Source: Guyanagaster necrorhizus (Eukaryota; Basidiomycota; Agaricomycetes; Agaricales; Physalacriaceae). From it: a stretch of 64,000 bases of DNA. The notes under the pieces are model-generated. The model did no database searches. It saw only the letters and a list, made by a program, of their open reading frames with translations, and had not been told where the DNA came from. Each line of letters opens with the position of its first letter. The first letter of the stretch is position 1. Shown one piece after another: positions 1 to 13,300 of this stretch. A program made the position numbers and the translations under genes. The stretch covers positions 1,153,180 to 1,217,179 of the forward strand of contig NW_025064885.1 in the NCBI RefSeq assembly GCF_019112545.1, given 5' to 3'.

Positions 1-3000
1 ACCTCTCATGGCCTATATTCAAGCAAATGCTAAACAACAAATTCATTGATTCAGCAGTACAGAAAGTACACAAGCAGAAGATCAAGAAGTTCAAGATGGG
101 AGATAAGATGGCAATAGACTACTTCAATGAATTAGAACAACTTGCCAAGCTGGCCGGCATATGAAACGATATAGCCAACAATAGCAGGATGGTCAAAGCC
201 CTCAAGCAAGGCATCCTCTCCTCTTACATCATGATGATCTCAGCTATCGGCATCAAAATATTAATGTCAGTGGGGTATGATGAATGGAAGGAAAGGGTCA
301 TTGAGATGTACAAGGAGTGGCAAAGGCAGAAAGCAGAATCGTTGACTTTACAGGATTACAACAAAAAGCTGATCCCACCAACCCCAAATAAGTTGTTGAG
401 GACAACTGCCAGGAAACCACAGGGAATCCCAACAACCCTGACCTCCTATAAAACAGGAACTAGGACTACATATGCCAGGGTGGAGAAGCCAATGGATATA
501 GACCAGATGAAGAAAGAAGGGAAGTGTTTCAACTGCAGCCAGAAAGGGCACATGGCAAAGAACTGTTCAAAGAAGAAGTGAACATATGAGGATATCTGAG
601 CCCAGATCACCAAGCTACAGAAGGAAGAGAAAGGACTTAGTGAAGAAACAAAAGTTGAGGAAGTAAAAGATGGAGTCAGCCAGTGAGCAATTCCACTGGA
701 CTGGCTGAAAGGACTTATGGTGTGCAAATCCCAGCTACTAGCCAGACTGATAATATCTCTGTAGATATTCCTATGTTTATTTACACCATGCATTCAAATA
801 TACCAAGTTGTACCCTACACACCAAAGAATCATGCAAAGAAACTCAAACACCTTTGGGCTGAACAAGGGCAGAGGGCCTCAAAACTTGGCTCAAACCATT
901 TGACACCAAATGGACATGGAGAGCCATCAAGAATGCCACAAGTGAAGCCACAGTGAAAGCTATACTCAAAAATTAGATCCATCAGACCCAAGCCAAAGAA
1001 GTCATCAATGAAATGATAGAAGGAATAAAAAGGGCTGAATGGTGTTGAGCCCTGGAGTGGCTTGATGAACTCAGAGGACTGCGAAAGTTTATCCAATGGT
1101 CCAAAACAACTGAGTGAGACCTGCTCATTAAAGCCCAAATTGAGACTCTTACATCTCAAACAACCTATGCAGTAACTGCACTCATTGACAGTGGGTGCAC
1201 TGGGAGCTCCATTAATCATATCTTCATCGACAAGCATCGACTTCCCACCCAGGCCACAGCTGCCCCAATCCCAGTCTATAACACCGATAGGATAAAGAAT
1301 CAGGCTGGCTCAATCACTGAATTCATAGAGCTTAAGCTCACGATTGGTGATCATTCAGAATGAATCAACCTAGCTGTCATAGACCTCAGGACCAAGGAAG
1401 TTTTTCTTGGCCATGACTGGCTCATATGTCATAACCCATTGATCAACTGAAAGACCAGCTGAATCATGTTCACAAGGTGCCAATGCTAGAAAATCCCATT
1501 CAAACTCCCCAATAGAGATCCTGAGGATCAGTGAGATAAAGAGATGGAGGATGGAGAAATGATCCTCACTATAAATCTCCAGCAAGAACTGCATATTCAC
1601 ATGACACACTATGCCAACAACCTGGCCACTAAGGCCAGCAAACAGAGAGCAGAAAAAACCTTTGAGGAAATAATACCTGACTGGGCACATGACTTCAAAG
1701 ACCTATTCAAAAAGGAGAATTTTGATGAGTTACCAAAACTAAAGCCTTGGGACTATGCCATCGAGCTCATCCTGAATGTCAGCACCAATCTAGATTGCAA
1801 GACATATCTACTTGGCAACAATGAGCAACAAGAACTCAACAAGTTTCTAGATGAGAACTTGTCTAGCAGGCATATTAGACCCTCTAAGTCCCCTATGGTA
1901 TCACCATTCTTCTTTATCAAAAAGAAGGATAGCAAACTCTAGCCAGTCCAAGACTACTGGAAGCTTAACGAGATAACCATCAAAAACCGATATCCTCTTT
2001 CATTGATTTTCAAATTAATAGATAAACTCCAAGACACTAAATACTATACAAAGCTCAATGTCTGATAGGAGTACAACAATGTCTGCATCAAGGAGGGTGA
2101 TGAGTGGAAGACAGCATTCAGGATGAACCAAGGACTGTTCGAGCCAACAGTCATATTCTTCAGCCTCACCAACTCCTCAGCCATATTCCAGTGGATGATA
2201 AATGTCATATTCAAGAACCTCATCAGCACTGGAAAAGTCACTATTTACCTCAATGACATTCTAATTATGTCTAAGACAAAAGAGAAACATAGAAAGCTAG
2301 TATGACAGATGCTAAGCCTTATGAGGAAGTACAAGTTATTCCTCAAAGCCAAAAAGTGCAAGTTCGAGGTACTTGAGACAGAGTACTTAAAAGTCATCAT
2401 CTTGGAAGAGAGTATCTGGATGGATCTCATCAAGGTTACAGAGATAACAGAATGGCTGAAACCAACCAGGAAAAAGGAGCTGCAATCATTTCTCAGATTC
2501 ATGAACTTCTATCGACATTTTATCCAAGATTACAGCAAGATAGTCTGCCCAATGACATAGCTAACCAGCAATACCCTCTGGACCTGAGGCCTCTCCCAAC
2601 AGGCCACCTTTAACAATCTAAAAAAATGACTAGTGGAAGATGTTATACTCGCCATCCTGACTCAGGAAGAGAAGTTTCAAGTCGAGGCTGACTCAAGTGA
2701 GGGGGCCATTGGAGCTGTGTTATCCCAAGAACAAGACAGCAAATAGTGACCAGTCACATTCCTATCAAAGGCACTTACTATCACAGAACAAAACTACAAA
2801 ATATATGACAAAGAACTCCTTGCCATTATGCTCACTCTTGAGGAATGGCAGCATTACCTGATCAGGGCAACTGAGATCTTTGAAATCTGAACTGATCACC
2901 AAAACCTCTAGTACTTCAGACAGTCCCAGAAACTAAACCACCAACAGGCAAGATAGGTCACAGAATTGAGCCAATACCAGTATATGCTCTATCATAAAGC

Positions 3001-4609
3001 AGGTACTGCCAATAAGAAGGCTGATCTACTCAGTCAAAGGGCAGATCACAATCAAGGAGGAGCTGATAATGAAGGAGTAATGTTACTATGCCCTAAACAC
3101 TTCAGAGCCATAATAATACCAATGGAGGAGGAAATTCATAAATGCATAAAAAGCATGACTTGTGACAGCCACAAGTGAGACCAATGAGTGGCCCCCTCCC
3201 TTAACCATGAATAAGAGATGATAAAGAAGGAGGGACTGATCTATTACAATAGACAGATCTACATTCCAAGAGACCAGGGACTCCAAGATGAGATCATCAT
3301 CACTTGCCATGATCATGCCACTGCTGGTCACCCTGGCATAGCTAAGACCAAAGAATTAGTATTATAAGAATACTGGTAGCCTAAAATAGACAATGACATT
3401 ACCATGTATATCAAAGCATGTGAAGTCTGTCAGCAGGGAAAATTGTCAATGCAGATCTGATCTGCCCTCCTACACTTAAACAAAGTCCCATCCTCACCAT
3501 GGACCCACATCTTGGTTGACATGATCATCAGACTACCAGATTGCAATGAATATAATGCAATTATCGTCATAGTCAATTGCTTCTCAAAAGCGATCATCCC
3601 AATCACCTGCTCAACTGAATTAAACTCAGAAGGATGGGCAAAAATACTATGAGATGAGGTATATGTGAAATATGGTATGCCACAGATCATTATCTCAGAT
3701 AGAGAACCACAATTCATCTCCAAATTTCTGAATAACCTCTATCGACTTCTACATATCAAATGTAATGCATCCACTGCATACCACCCTCAGACCAATGGAC
3801 AGACAGAATGCATCAACCAAGAAGTCAAAAAATATCTCTAACTTTTTATCAACTATCGGCAGAATGACTGGATGGAATGGTTGGCTCTGGCAGCCTTCCA
3901 ATATAACAACTGAGTCCATTCAGCAATAGAGAAAACACCATTCTTTGTCAATCATGGGTGGCACCCAAATGTTGCTCAAACAGAATGACACCGAATGACC
4001 ATGTCTGCTTCCACAGACTTCACCTCCATGATGGCAAAGATCCATACTGAAACAAAAGCAGCACTGGAGAAAGCTGCCACATCCATGAAAGCACAATATA
4101 ACAAACACTGCCAACCAGCTTATGAATACTCTGTCAATGATAAAGTATGGCTGGACATCATAAATCTTCACCTCTCATGACCTAAATGAAAACTCACTGA
4201 CAAGTGAACAGGCCTCTTCCAGATTATCTCAAAAGTTGGGGCAAGTGCATACAAACTCTATTTACCACCCTCCTGAAAAATCTATGATGTCTTCAATGAG
4301 ACATTGCTATCCCTTTATATTGTGCCAGCTTTTCCCAACCAGGAGAAACCTCCACCACTGCCACCAGACCTGATTGACAATAAAGAACACTATGAAATTG
4401 ATCAGGTCCTAAATCATAAACTCTGTAAAATCAGAGTGAAAGGTAGAGAAATGACAATGACTATCAATTACTTAGTCAGCTGGAAAGACTATGGCTCTGA
4501 ATCCAATCAATGGATCAATGAGAAACTAATGAATGCTGAGGAGGTGATCCATGATTATGAACTATCCCTAAATTAAGCCATTGGGATGATGGTCTTAAGG
4601 AGGGGATAA
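1..4609 (+). pseudogene. Element 1: decayed Ty3/gypsy chromodomain retroelement, internal region
   Basis: The Gag and Pol interior of an LTR retrotransposon, cut at its 5' end by the window edge. Gag-like sequence runs from the left edge to about 580 and ends in a CX2CX4HX4C knuckle (CFNCSQKGHMAKNC, about 529-571). An aspartic protease core (DSG motif) lies near 1188-1200. Reverse transcriptase covers about 1900-2560, RNase H about 2640-3030 and integrase about 3300-3960. A chromodomain follows at about 4381-4575 (WKDYGSESNQWINEKLMNAE). The frame is broken by many TGA and TAG codons, mostly where relatives have Arg, Gln or Trp, as expected from C-to-T and G-to-A change. The catalytic RT motif reads YLND rather than YLDD. 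It is a dead copy. A polypurine tract (about 4596-4608) precedes the 3' LTR. Confidence 0.9.
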
Positions 4610-5066
4610 TGTTACGATTTTTCCTCTTTTTCTTATTTTGAATCCCTATTTATGCTTAGTCAAGGCATCAAAGACAAGTGCTTAGGACTGTGGGAAGGCT
4701 TAGTCATCACAACAGGCTGATTTTGTCATAGTTCTTTGATGCAACTGATGTCTAATGACAAATACACAATTGGCCTTTTATGTATGGTAACAATGCTCAA
4801 GGACAATGAGCATCCAGAACAGAGAAACACACAATAAGTATGAGTATTAATAGTGAACTATATACTGTATTTAAGGAGACCCACTCTTGCCAGTAAATCT
4901 CCAGCTTCAAGCTAAAGTTTATAATCACTATTCTATCTCAAGTCTATAAAAAGACCTAATGACACACCAAATCTGATACATGCTAGTGAACTCAGCTGAT
5001 CCCTCAAAGTGCAAAGGGACACCTGTTTATCATGTATATTAATTCACATGACACCTGGACCAAACA
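4610..5066 (+). repeat. 3' LTR of element 1 (Ty3/gypsy)
   Basis: Begins TGTTACGATTTTTCC directly after the polypurine tract and ends CCAAACA. It is the reverse-orientation relative of the LTRs of elements A and B, which read AAAAATCATAACA at one end and TGTTAAGCC at the other. Contains a TATA-like TATTTAAG at 4868-4875 and, 35 nt downstream, AGCTTCAAGCTAA (4903-4915), the same layout as in A and B. The matching 5' LTR lies outside the window. Confidence 0.85.
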
Positions 5067-5599
5067 AAACTCTTTGGTCTGTAGATGAGGTTATTTGTGA
5101 TATTTTTGCAGATTGACAGAGGTTCAAACCCTTTAAGTCTATTGGATAGTGTTTTATTATGTTTTATGTCTCTGGGTCACATAGATTTGAATCCTGTGGG
5201 TGGATCTATAATCAGTTTAGAAACTTGTATGCAGAGATTTAGCCCTTTTGGCTTGTGTATGTGTTTGTAAAGTGTTTCTGCTCAGAGTGTGAAGCTTTGA
5301 GTCATGTAGTGTGTGTTTAGACATTTTGAATTGATCTGAGCTGTGCTTGGAACCTTTTTGAGAGTTTTGTGAGAGTGTTTCAACATATTGTATTGAGCTA
5401 CAGTATGCTCTGCCTAGAGGCTCAGCAACATTCATTGCCACCTCTTTTTTTGATAAAATAAAAAGCTTTGAGACTTAGAGAGATCTAGGACTGTTATATG
5501 TATGCTATTGCTATTCATGCACAGTGGATTCATTGAAGAAGACAATTGTACTTGCTATAGCTACTCTATCACATTATAATCCTGTTACAAACTAAAAAG
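5067..5599. other. Unassigned AT-rich, transposon-like stretch
   Basis: About 530 bases between the LTR of element 1 and the start of recognisable element C. No convincing coding frame. CpG is nearly absent and the base composition matches the flanking retroelements. It may be the remnant of another LTR: it ends in CCTGTTACA before the element C homology. No partner copy exists in this window to confirm that. Confidence 0.4.
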
Positions 5600-5917
5600 T
5601 GTTATATGTATGTTGGTGTGATTGTGATCAGTGGATAGCACTCTGCTGTATCCATTTTCATCTTGTGCCCATGCAAAACCTCTTCATCAGCCAAATTACC
5701 TTTGCCCATTGCTGCTGCTATAAAACACCATTCAAACTGCCAGATGAAGATCCAGAGAATCACTGGAATGAGGAGATAAAAGATAGAGAGACTATTCTCA
5801 CTATCAATATAGAACAGATACTCTATATCTGAGCCATGCACCATGCTAGTAATCTGGCAGTAAAGAAAAACATAAGGAAAGAGGCTAAGATATTTGAAAA
5901 GATAGTATCTAAGTGAG
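5600..5917 (+). mobile_element. Element C, left fragment (protease/RT linker of a Ty3/gypsy element)
   Basis: From about 5640 on this aligns by eye with element 1 positions about 1430-1690 and with the complement of elements A and B. A conserved ATTCAAACTGCCAGATGAAGA segment is followed by an Asp/Glu-rich linker and a TILTINIEQ-like stretch. It stops at 5917, exactly where element A begins, and resumes at 22688 in the same orientation. The left boundary is approximate. Confidence 0.75.
5913..5917. repeat. Target-site duplication of element A (GTGAG), left copy
   Basis: GTGAG directly precedes the TG of the left LTR of element A. The same five bases follow the right LTR at 22683-22687. Five-base duplications are typical of Ty3/gypsy integrases. 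Confidence 0.85.
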
Positions 5918-6387
5918 TGTTAAGCCCAAATTACATATGACTAAAACACATGATAAACTGATGCTGCTTTGCATTCAGGCAGTCACATCAGAGTCCACTG
6001 TATGTGTCTGTTTGTCTATGTGTTGCAAGGCCTTGCAGTTAGCTTGAGATAAGATGGTAGAAGAATAAACTTTAGCTCAAAGCTGGAGATACTACAGCAA
6101 GAGCTATGCTACTTATATACTAGTCATCATCCATTCTATAGATATAACTATCTAATTGTGCATTCTAGCATTATAGAGCATTTTGTCCAGTGTCATTAAG
6201 CTACTTACAAAAGAGTATTATCTATCATTGAGTGGTTAACATTGTGTTGAAGGACAATGACTGACTGGGTGTGTTGTGCTAACTAAGCTGGTCTCACAGT
6301 CCTAAGTGCTGGTTTAAGCACTCTGACTAAGTGAAAATAGAGATCAATCCCTCAAATAAAAGATGAAAATAAGGAAAAATCATAACA
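5918..6387 (-). repeat. LTR of element A, left copy (3' LTR)
   Basis: Runs from TGTTAAGCCC to AAAAATCATAACA. It pairs with 22213-22682 at the same length, 470 bp. On the minus strand a TATA-like TATATAAG lies at 6119-6112, and 35 nt downstream sits AGCTTTGAGCTAA (6084-6072), complementary to the priming site at the other end of the element. Confidence 0.9.
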
Positions 6388-9300
6388 TTACCCTCTCCTT
6401 AAGATCATTGTTCTAATGGCTAATTTAAGGATAAGTCTGGATGGCTTCAGAGCAGATAACCTGCCTTTCTTCTCAGAAGATTCATGAAGATATTGACCAT
6501 TAAATTAGTTAATGCCTCTGTTCATATGCATGTTCATAGTCCTAAATTGCATCATCAGTGGTCATTTATTTCTTGTTGACTCATTGGTTGGATTCTGGAC
6601 TATATTTTTTCCAACTAACCAGATAGTCCACTGTTGTTGTCATTTCTCCACCTTTTACTTTGACCTTTTGTAATTTGTGCTTCAATATTTAATCAATTTT
6701 ATAGTGCTCTTTCTTGTTGATCAGGTCAGATAGTGACAGTAGTAGGCATTCCTGGTTTGGGAATGCAGACACCATATAGAGGGTTAATAATATCTCATTA
6801 AAGATATTATGTATTTTCCAGATAGTCAGAAGGTGTAATTTATATGCCAAGGCACTAATTTTAGCGAAAATAGAGAATAGGCCTGTTCGTTTGTTGGCAA
6901 GTTTCTGCTTCAGGCAGAAGAGGTGGAGGTTTGTTGTATCCAGCCAAACCTTGTTGTTGACTGAATATTCATGTGTAGTATGACAATATTTGTCATACTG
7001 CTTTTTTATTGTATTGGTGGCTTTTTCAAGAGCCACTTTAGTTTCAGCATGAATTTTGGACATGGCTGTGGAAAAATCACTGGAGGTGAGTGTCAAAGTG
7101 TGTGTATGTTTAGTTTGGGCAATATGAGAGTGTTGCCCATAATTGATGAAAAATAGAGTCTTATCTATGGCTGAGTATATACAGTTGTTGTGTTAAAAGA
7201 CAGTGAGCACCAACTATTCTACCCAGTTGTCTTGTTGATAGTTGATGAAGAGGCAGAGATACTTTTCCACCTCTTGGTTAGCTTATTCTGTTTGACCATC
7301 TGTCTGTGGATGATAGATGGTCGATGCATTTTATTTGATACTGAGGAGCTTATATAAGTCATCTAGGAATTTAGAGACAAATTGTAGTCTCCTGTCTGAG
7401 ATAATAACTTGAGGCATATCATACTTGGCATATACATCATCTCATAGGATCTTTGCTCATCCTTTTGAGATTAGTTCCATCAAGCAGGCAATCAGAATGA
7501 TTGCCTTAGAGAATCGATTGACTATGATGATGATGGTATCATAGCTATTACAGTCTGATAATCTAGTAATCATATCCACTAAAATATGGATCTATAGTGA
7601 TGATGGGACCTCATTCAGATGGAGTGGTGCTACTCATAGCTGTGTTGAAGATTTGCCTCATTGGCAAACTTCATATGCTCTGATGTATTGGATAATGTTA
7701 TTGCCTATCTTGGGCTACCAGTATTCCCATAGGATGAGTTCCTTGATCTTAGCAATGTTTGGATGACCAGCAGTTGCATGGTTGTAGTATATAGCAATGA
7801 TTTTGCCATACAGGGCTTGATCTCTGAGAATATAGATCCATCCATCATAGTAGATCATCCCCTCATCCTTCATCATTCCTCACTCATGATTGAGTGATGG
7901 GACCACTTGTTGGTCCCACTTCCTTATGTCCCTTATGGCACTCTTGATCCATTCATGGATCTCCTCCTTGGTTGGTATTATTATTGCCTGAAAATGTTTG
8001 AGTTTTAACAATGTGACCTCTTCATTATCTCTTTCTCCTTAGTCATGACCTGCCCATTGACTGAGCAAGTCAGCTTTCTTTTTTGCTGCACCAGCCTTGT
8101 GGTGCAGCATGTATTAGTACTGGCTGAGTTCAGTTACTCATCTGGCTTGCCTGCAGTTCAATTTCTGCAGTTGTCAAAAGTATTGCAGGTTTTGGTAATC
8201 CATCCAGATCTCAAGGATTTTCACCACACTGATCAGATAGTGTCACCACTCCTTTAAGATGAGCATTATAGCAAGTAGTTCCTTATTATATATTTTATAG
8301 TTGTGCTTCATAGTAGTTAATGCTTTAGATAGGAATACAACTGGGTGCTACTGGCTATCCTGTTCCTGTGAGAGGACAGTGTCTATAGTGCCTTCACTTG
8401 AGTCAGCTTCAATGTGGAACTTTCCATCCTGTGTCAGGATAGTAAGAACTATATCCTCAGCCAATCAGTGTTTAAGATCATTGAATGCTGATTGCTGAGT
8501 CAGACTTCAGGTCCATAGTGCATTGCTGGTTAATTATATCATCAGTCAGACCATCTTGCTGTAGTCACAGATGAACCATTGATAGAAGTTGATGAACCTG
8601 AGGAAGGACTGTAGTTCCTTCTTCTTTATTGACTCCAGCCATTCTGTGATCCTAGCTACTTTGATGGGATCCATGTGAATGCTCTCTTCACTGATGATGA
8701 CTCTGAGGTACTCAGTCTCAAGTACCTTGAATTCACACTTCTCAGCTTTGAGGAATAATTGGTGTTTTCTCATAAGGGCTAATACTTATCATACTAGATG
8801 TTGATGTTCTTTCTTTGTTTTGAACATAATGAGGATGTCATTCAGATAAATTGTGACTTTTTCTGTAGTGATAAGGTCTTTGAATATGTTGTTCATTATT
8901 CACTGGAAAGTAGCCAGTGAGTTGGTGAGTCCAAAGAACATAACTGTGAGCTCAAACAGTCCTCGGTTCATATGAAAGGCAGTCTTCTATTTGTCATCTT
9001 CTTTGATGTATATGTTGTTATAACCCCAGCAGACATCCAGCTTGGTGTAATACCAGACACCATGAAGTTTGTCCATCAGCTTAGAGATTAATGGAAGCAG
9101 ATAACAATTTTTGATCACTATCTTATTGAGCTTCCAGTAGTCTTATACCAGTTAGAGTTTGCTGTCCTTTTTCTTGATGAAGAAAAAGGGTGAGGCCATT
9201 GGGGACTTTGATGGCTGAATGCATCCACTGAACAAGTTCTCATCTAAGAACTTGTCAAGTTTTTGCTGTTCATTGTTGCCAAGAGAATAAGTTTTGCAGT

Positions 9301-9753
9301 CTAAATTGGCATTAGCATTGGAGATCAGCTTGATAGCATGATCCCATGGCTTCAGGTTAGATAGTTTGTCAAAGCTCTTTTTATCAAACAAATCCTGATA
9401 ATCTTGTGCCCACTCTGGCACTATCTCCTTGAATGTCTTTTTGTCCTTTTCTGCATTAGCTTTAGTGACCAGATCATTAGCATGATGTATCACACAGATG
9501 TGCATAGCTTTTTGCAGATCAATAGTGAGAATTGTTTTGCTATCTTTCATTTTCTTATCTCATCAATCCTCAGGATCTTCATCAGGCAATTCGAATAGAA
9601 TTTTCTGGCAACAGCATCTGGTGAATGTGATTTGACCAGTCTTCCAGTTGATGAGCAGGTTATGATGGATGAGCCAGTCATAACCAAGGAAGATCTCCTT
9701 AGTCCTGAGATCTGTTACAGCCAAGTCAATTTGTTCAGAATAGTCACTGATTG
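6388..9753 (-). pseudogene. Element A, 3' half: protease end, RT, RNase H, integrase, chromodomain
   Basis: Read on the minus strand from 9753 down. The linker before RT appears at about 9550-9150 (a TILTIDLQKAM-like stretch and SLGNNEQQKLDKFLDEN). RT and its fingers/connection lie at about 9150-8550. RNase H follows around 8500-8200. The integrase with the HPQTDGQT-type motif is near 7300. The integrase C-terminal region (about 7096-6690) is followed by a chromodomain-like end near 6690-6500. A polypurine tract sits next to the LTR at about 6390-6410. Many TGA and TAG codons interrupt every domain. No intact product is possible. Confidence 0.85.
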
Positions 9754-9758
9754 TGAGC
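9754..9758. repeat. Target-site duplication of element B (TGAGC), left copy
   Basis: TGAGC precedes the left LTR of element B and recurs directly after the right LTR at 18286-18290. Joining the two flanks restores continuity of element A's protease region. Confidence 0.88.
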
Positions 9759-10283
9759 TGTTAAGCCCAAATTTCACGTGACTAGTGACACATGATAAAC
9801 TGATAGAACCTCGCACTTCGGGTTATACTATCAGAGTTCACTTGCATGTTACTAGCATTATGTAGTCAAGGCGGTTGTGGTTCGCTCGAGATAAAATAGT
9901 GAAGTAAAACTTTAGTTCGAGATTGGGGTATTACAGCAAGAACTAAGCTACTTAAATACTGTTCTGTTATTTCACTATAAATAACTGTTCACAAAAGATC
10001 TTATCTGCTATAGAGTTATTCCTCCCACCATTGCCAGGCTCTCCACAAAAGCTGTTGTCTTGCTGCAGAGCTGTAGTCGTGCACTGCAATTCGAGGACAA
10101 AACGAGTATTGTCTCTCCCTTCACAGCACACAGCAGTGCAATAGGAGAAGGACTGACTGGGCTGCTGAGCTAAGTATTCCCATGGTCCTAAGCACTGGCT
10201 AAGTGCCTTGACTAAGCAAAGATAGGGGTTATTTCTGAGGAAAAAGAAAAGAAAATAAGAGAAATATAGGAAAAATCATAACA
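9759..10283 (-). repeat. LTR of element B, left copy (3' LTR)
   Basis: TGTTAAGCCC to AAAAATCATAACA, 525 bp. It differs from the right copy at roughly 40 positions by hand count, essentially all transitions, plus one small indel near 9893. A polypurine tract (minus strand CTTAAGGAGGGGGTAATG) lies just inside it at about 10284-10301. Confidence 0.9.
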
Positions 10284-10316
10284 TTACCCCCTCCTTAAGA
10301 CCATCATCCCGATGGT

Positions 10317-13300
10317 TTAGTTAGGGTAAGTCCCCTTGTCTGGCAGGAGATGGCTGATCTGCTGAACCCTTCGATGGTTTCCAGGCCGGCTTTGGATGGG
10401 GCCATTGGTCAGACATTGCTCTTCGTTGTATGTCTCCACCATTTCTGGCTCATCTATTCGACTGCCATCTTTATCATCCTCTTCTTTCCCCTTTCTGGTA
10501 TTGCCAGGTCGGATCAAGTATTGGACAGAGTTATCTTTATCATCCTCTGCAACATGTCCCCTGCTGTCGGCAGGTTGGTTGTTGTATATCTGGCTAGATA
10601 TTGTCTCTCTTCCTATTGTTGCCATGCTTTGTTTTAGATATATAATATTGAACATGACCCCCTTCGTGTCCAATTTGTTGATTCTGTGTTCGTAATCCCA
10701 TATGGCATCCTCCGCATTCATATATTTTTCATTGACCTATTGGTTTGATTCTGGTCCATAGTCTTTCCAGCTTATGAGATAGTCCACTATTGTTGTCATA
10801 CCTCCGTCTCATGCTTTAACCTGTCAGGTTTTGTGGTTTAGCACTTCATCGATTTTGTAGTGTTCTTTGTTGTCGATGAGCTCTGCTGGCAGTGGAGGTG
10901 GACATTCCTGGTTTGGGAAGGCTGGTGCCACATATGGTGTCAATAATATTTCATTGAAAACATTATGGATTTTCCAAGTTGCTGGTAGCTGTAACTTATA
11001 TGCGGATTTGCCGATCTTCGAGATTATTTTGAAGAGCCCTGTTCGTTTGTCGGCTAGTTTTTGTTTTGGTCTGGGGAGATGTAGATTTGTCATATCCAGC
11101 CAAACTTTGTCATTTGATGAATATTCATATGCTGCCCATCGATGTTTGTCATACTGCTTTTTCATGTTTGAAGCAGCCTTTTCAAGGGCAGTCTTCATTT
11201 CTTTGTGGATCTTTGCCATTGTCACTGCAAAGTCCGATGAAGTGGGTGTTGTTGTGTGGGTTCATCCCGTTTGTGCAACTGGTGGGTGTCGGCCATAATT
11301 CACAAAGAATGGTATTTTACCTGTTGAGGTGTGAATCCTGTTGTTATGTTGGAATGCTGCTAATGCTAGCCATTCTGTCCAGTCGTCTTGATGGTAACTG
11401 ATGAAAAGTCGTAAATACTTTTCAATTTCTTGGTTGGTCTGTTCTGTTTGTCCATCAGTCTGTGGGTGGTATGCCATCAAGGCATTTCTTTTGATGTTGA
11501 GCAGGTGATACAAATCATCTAGGAATTTGGAGACGAATTGTGGTCCTCTATCTGAAATCACTACTTGAGGCATGCCGTACTTTGCATAAACTTTGTCTCG
11601 TAGTACTTTTGCCCATCCCTCAGATGTCAATTCTGTGGAACAGGCGATCGGAATGATTGCCTTTGAGAAGCAATCGATGATGATGATGATAGCATCATAG
11701 CCATCACTCTCGGGTAGTCCGGTTATCATATCCACCGAGATGTGGGTCCATGGCAACGAAGAGACTTCATTCGGGTGGAGTGGTGCAGCTCTGGGTTGTG
11801 TTGAAGTCTTGCCTCATTAGCAAGCCTCACAAGCTTTGACATATCGGGTGATATCATAGTCCATTTGGGGTCACCAATATTCCCGTAGTACTAGTTCCTT
11901 TGTTTTTGCAATTTCAGAATGTCCGGCAGTCACATGATTGTGACATGTGACAATAATATCACCATGAAGTTTTTGGTCTCTTGGAATATAGATTCGTCCA
12001 TCATAATGGATCAATCCCCCTTTTTTCTTTAGCCCATGCTCGTGATTGAGTGATGGCACAATTCGTTGATCCCACTTGTGTAGATCCCAGGTGGTGCTTT
12101 TGATGCGTTCATGCATCTCTTCTTCCATGGGCATTATCATTGCTCAGAAGTGTTCCAGTCGTAGTAATACAACTTCTTTGTTGTCATCTCCTCCTTGGTT
12201 ATGGTCCGCCCTGTGGCTGAAAAAGTCGGCCTTCTTGTTTGCTACACCAGCCTTATGGTGTAGTGTGTATTCATACTCGGATAGTTCCGTGACCCATCAG
12301 GCTTGTCTACAGTTAAGCTTTTGAGGTTGTCAGAAGTATCGGAGGTTTTGGTGATCTGTCCAGATCTTGAAAGTCTGGACTGCCCCAATGAGATAATGCC
12401 ACCACTCGGCAAGGGCAAGCATTATGGCGAGGAGTTCTTTATCATAGATCTCATAGTTGCACTCGATTACTGTGAGCGCCTTTGACATGAAGGCGACTGG
12501 TCGCCATTTGCCATCCTGTTCCTGTGAAAGTACAGCTCCAATTGCGCCTTCACTGGAGTCTGCTTCCATCCGGAACTTCCCATCCTGGCTTGGTATGGCC
12601 AGGATGACATCATCGGCTAGTTGGTGTTTAAGATCATTAAACACATCCTGTTGGAAAATTCTCTAACTCCATAGGGAATTTCCAGTCAGTTGTGTCATTA
12701 GTCGGACTATTTTGCTGTAGTCCCGAATGAACCGGCAGTAGAAGTTGGTAAATCTCAAGAAGGATTGTAATTCCTTCTTTTTTGTCGGTTCCAGCCATTC
12801 GGTTACTCTTGCTATTTTGATTGGATCCATTCAAATGCTTCCTTCGCTGATAATGACTCCGAGGTACTTGATCTCTAGTACCTCGAATTTGCACTTTTCT
12901 GCTTTGAGGAAAAGTTGGTGTTTCCACATTAGTGATAGTACTTGTCATACTATCATTCTGTGCTCTTCTCTGGTTTTGGTCATGACAAGGATGTTGTCCA
13001 AATAGATTGTTACCTTTCCAGTGGCAATAAGGTCCTTGAAGATATCGTTCATCATCCACTGGAATGTTGCTGGGGAGTTGGTTAATCCAAAGAACATGAC
13101 CATCGGTTCAAACAAACCTCGGTTGGTTCGAAAAGCAGCCTTCTATTCATCTCTCTCCTTGATACGCACATTGTTGTATCCCCACTGAACATCTAGTTTG
13201 GTGTAATACCTTGCACCTCAGAGTTTGTCCATCAGTTCTGAGATTAATGAAAGCAGATAATGATTTTTAATCGTCATTTCATTAAGCTTCTGATAATCTT

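Noticed and set aside
5080..5200. tRNA-like GGTTCAAACCC and GATTTGAATCC motifs.
   Set aside because: No acceptor stem, anticodon arm or correct spacing could be built around either motif.
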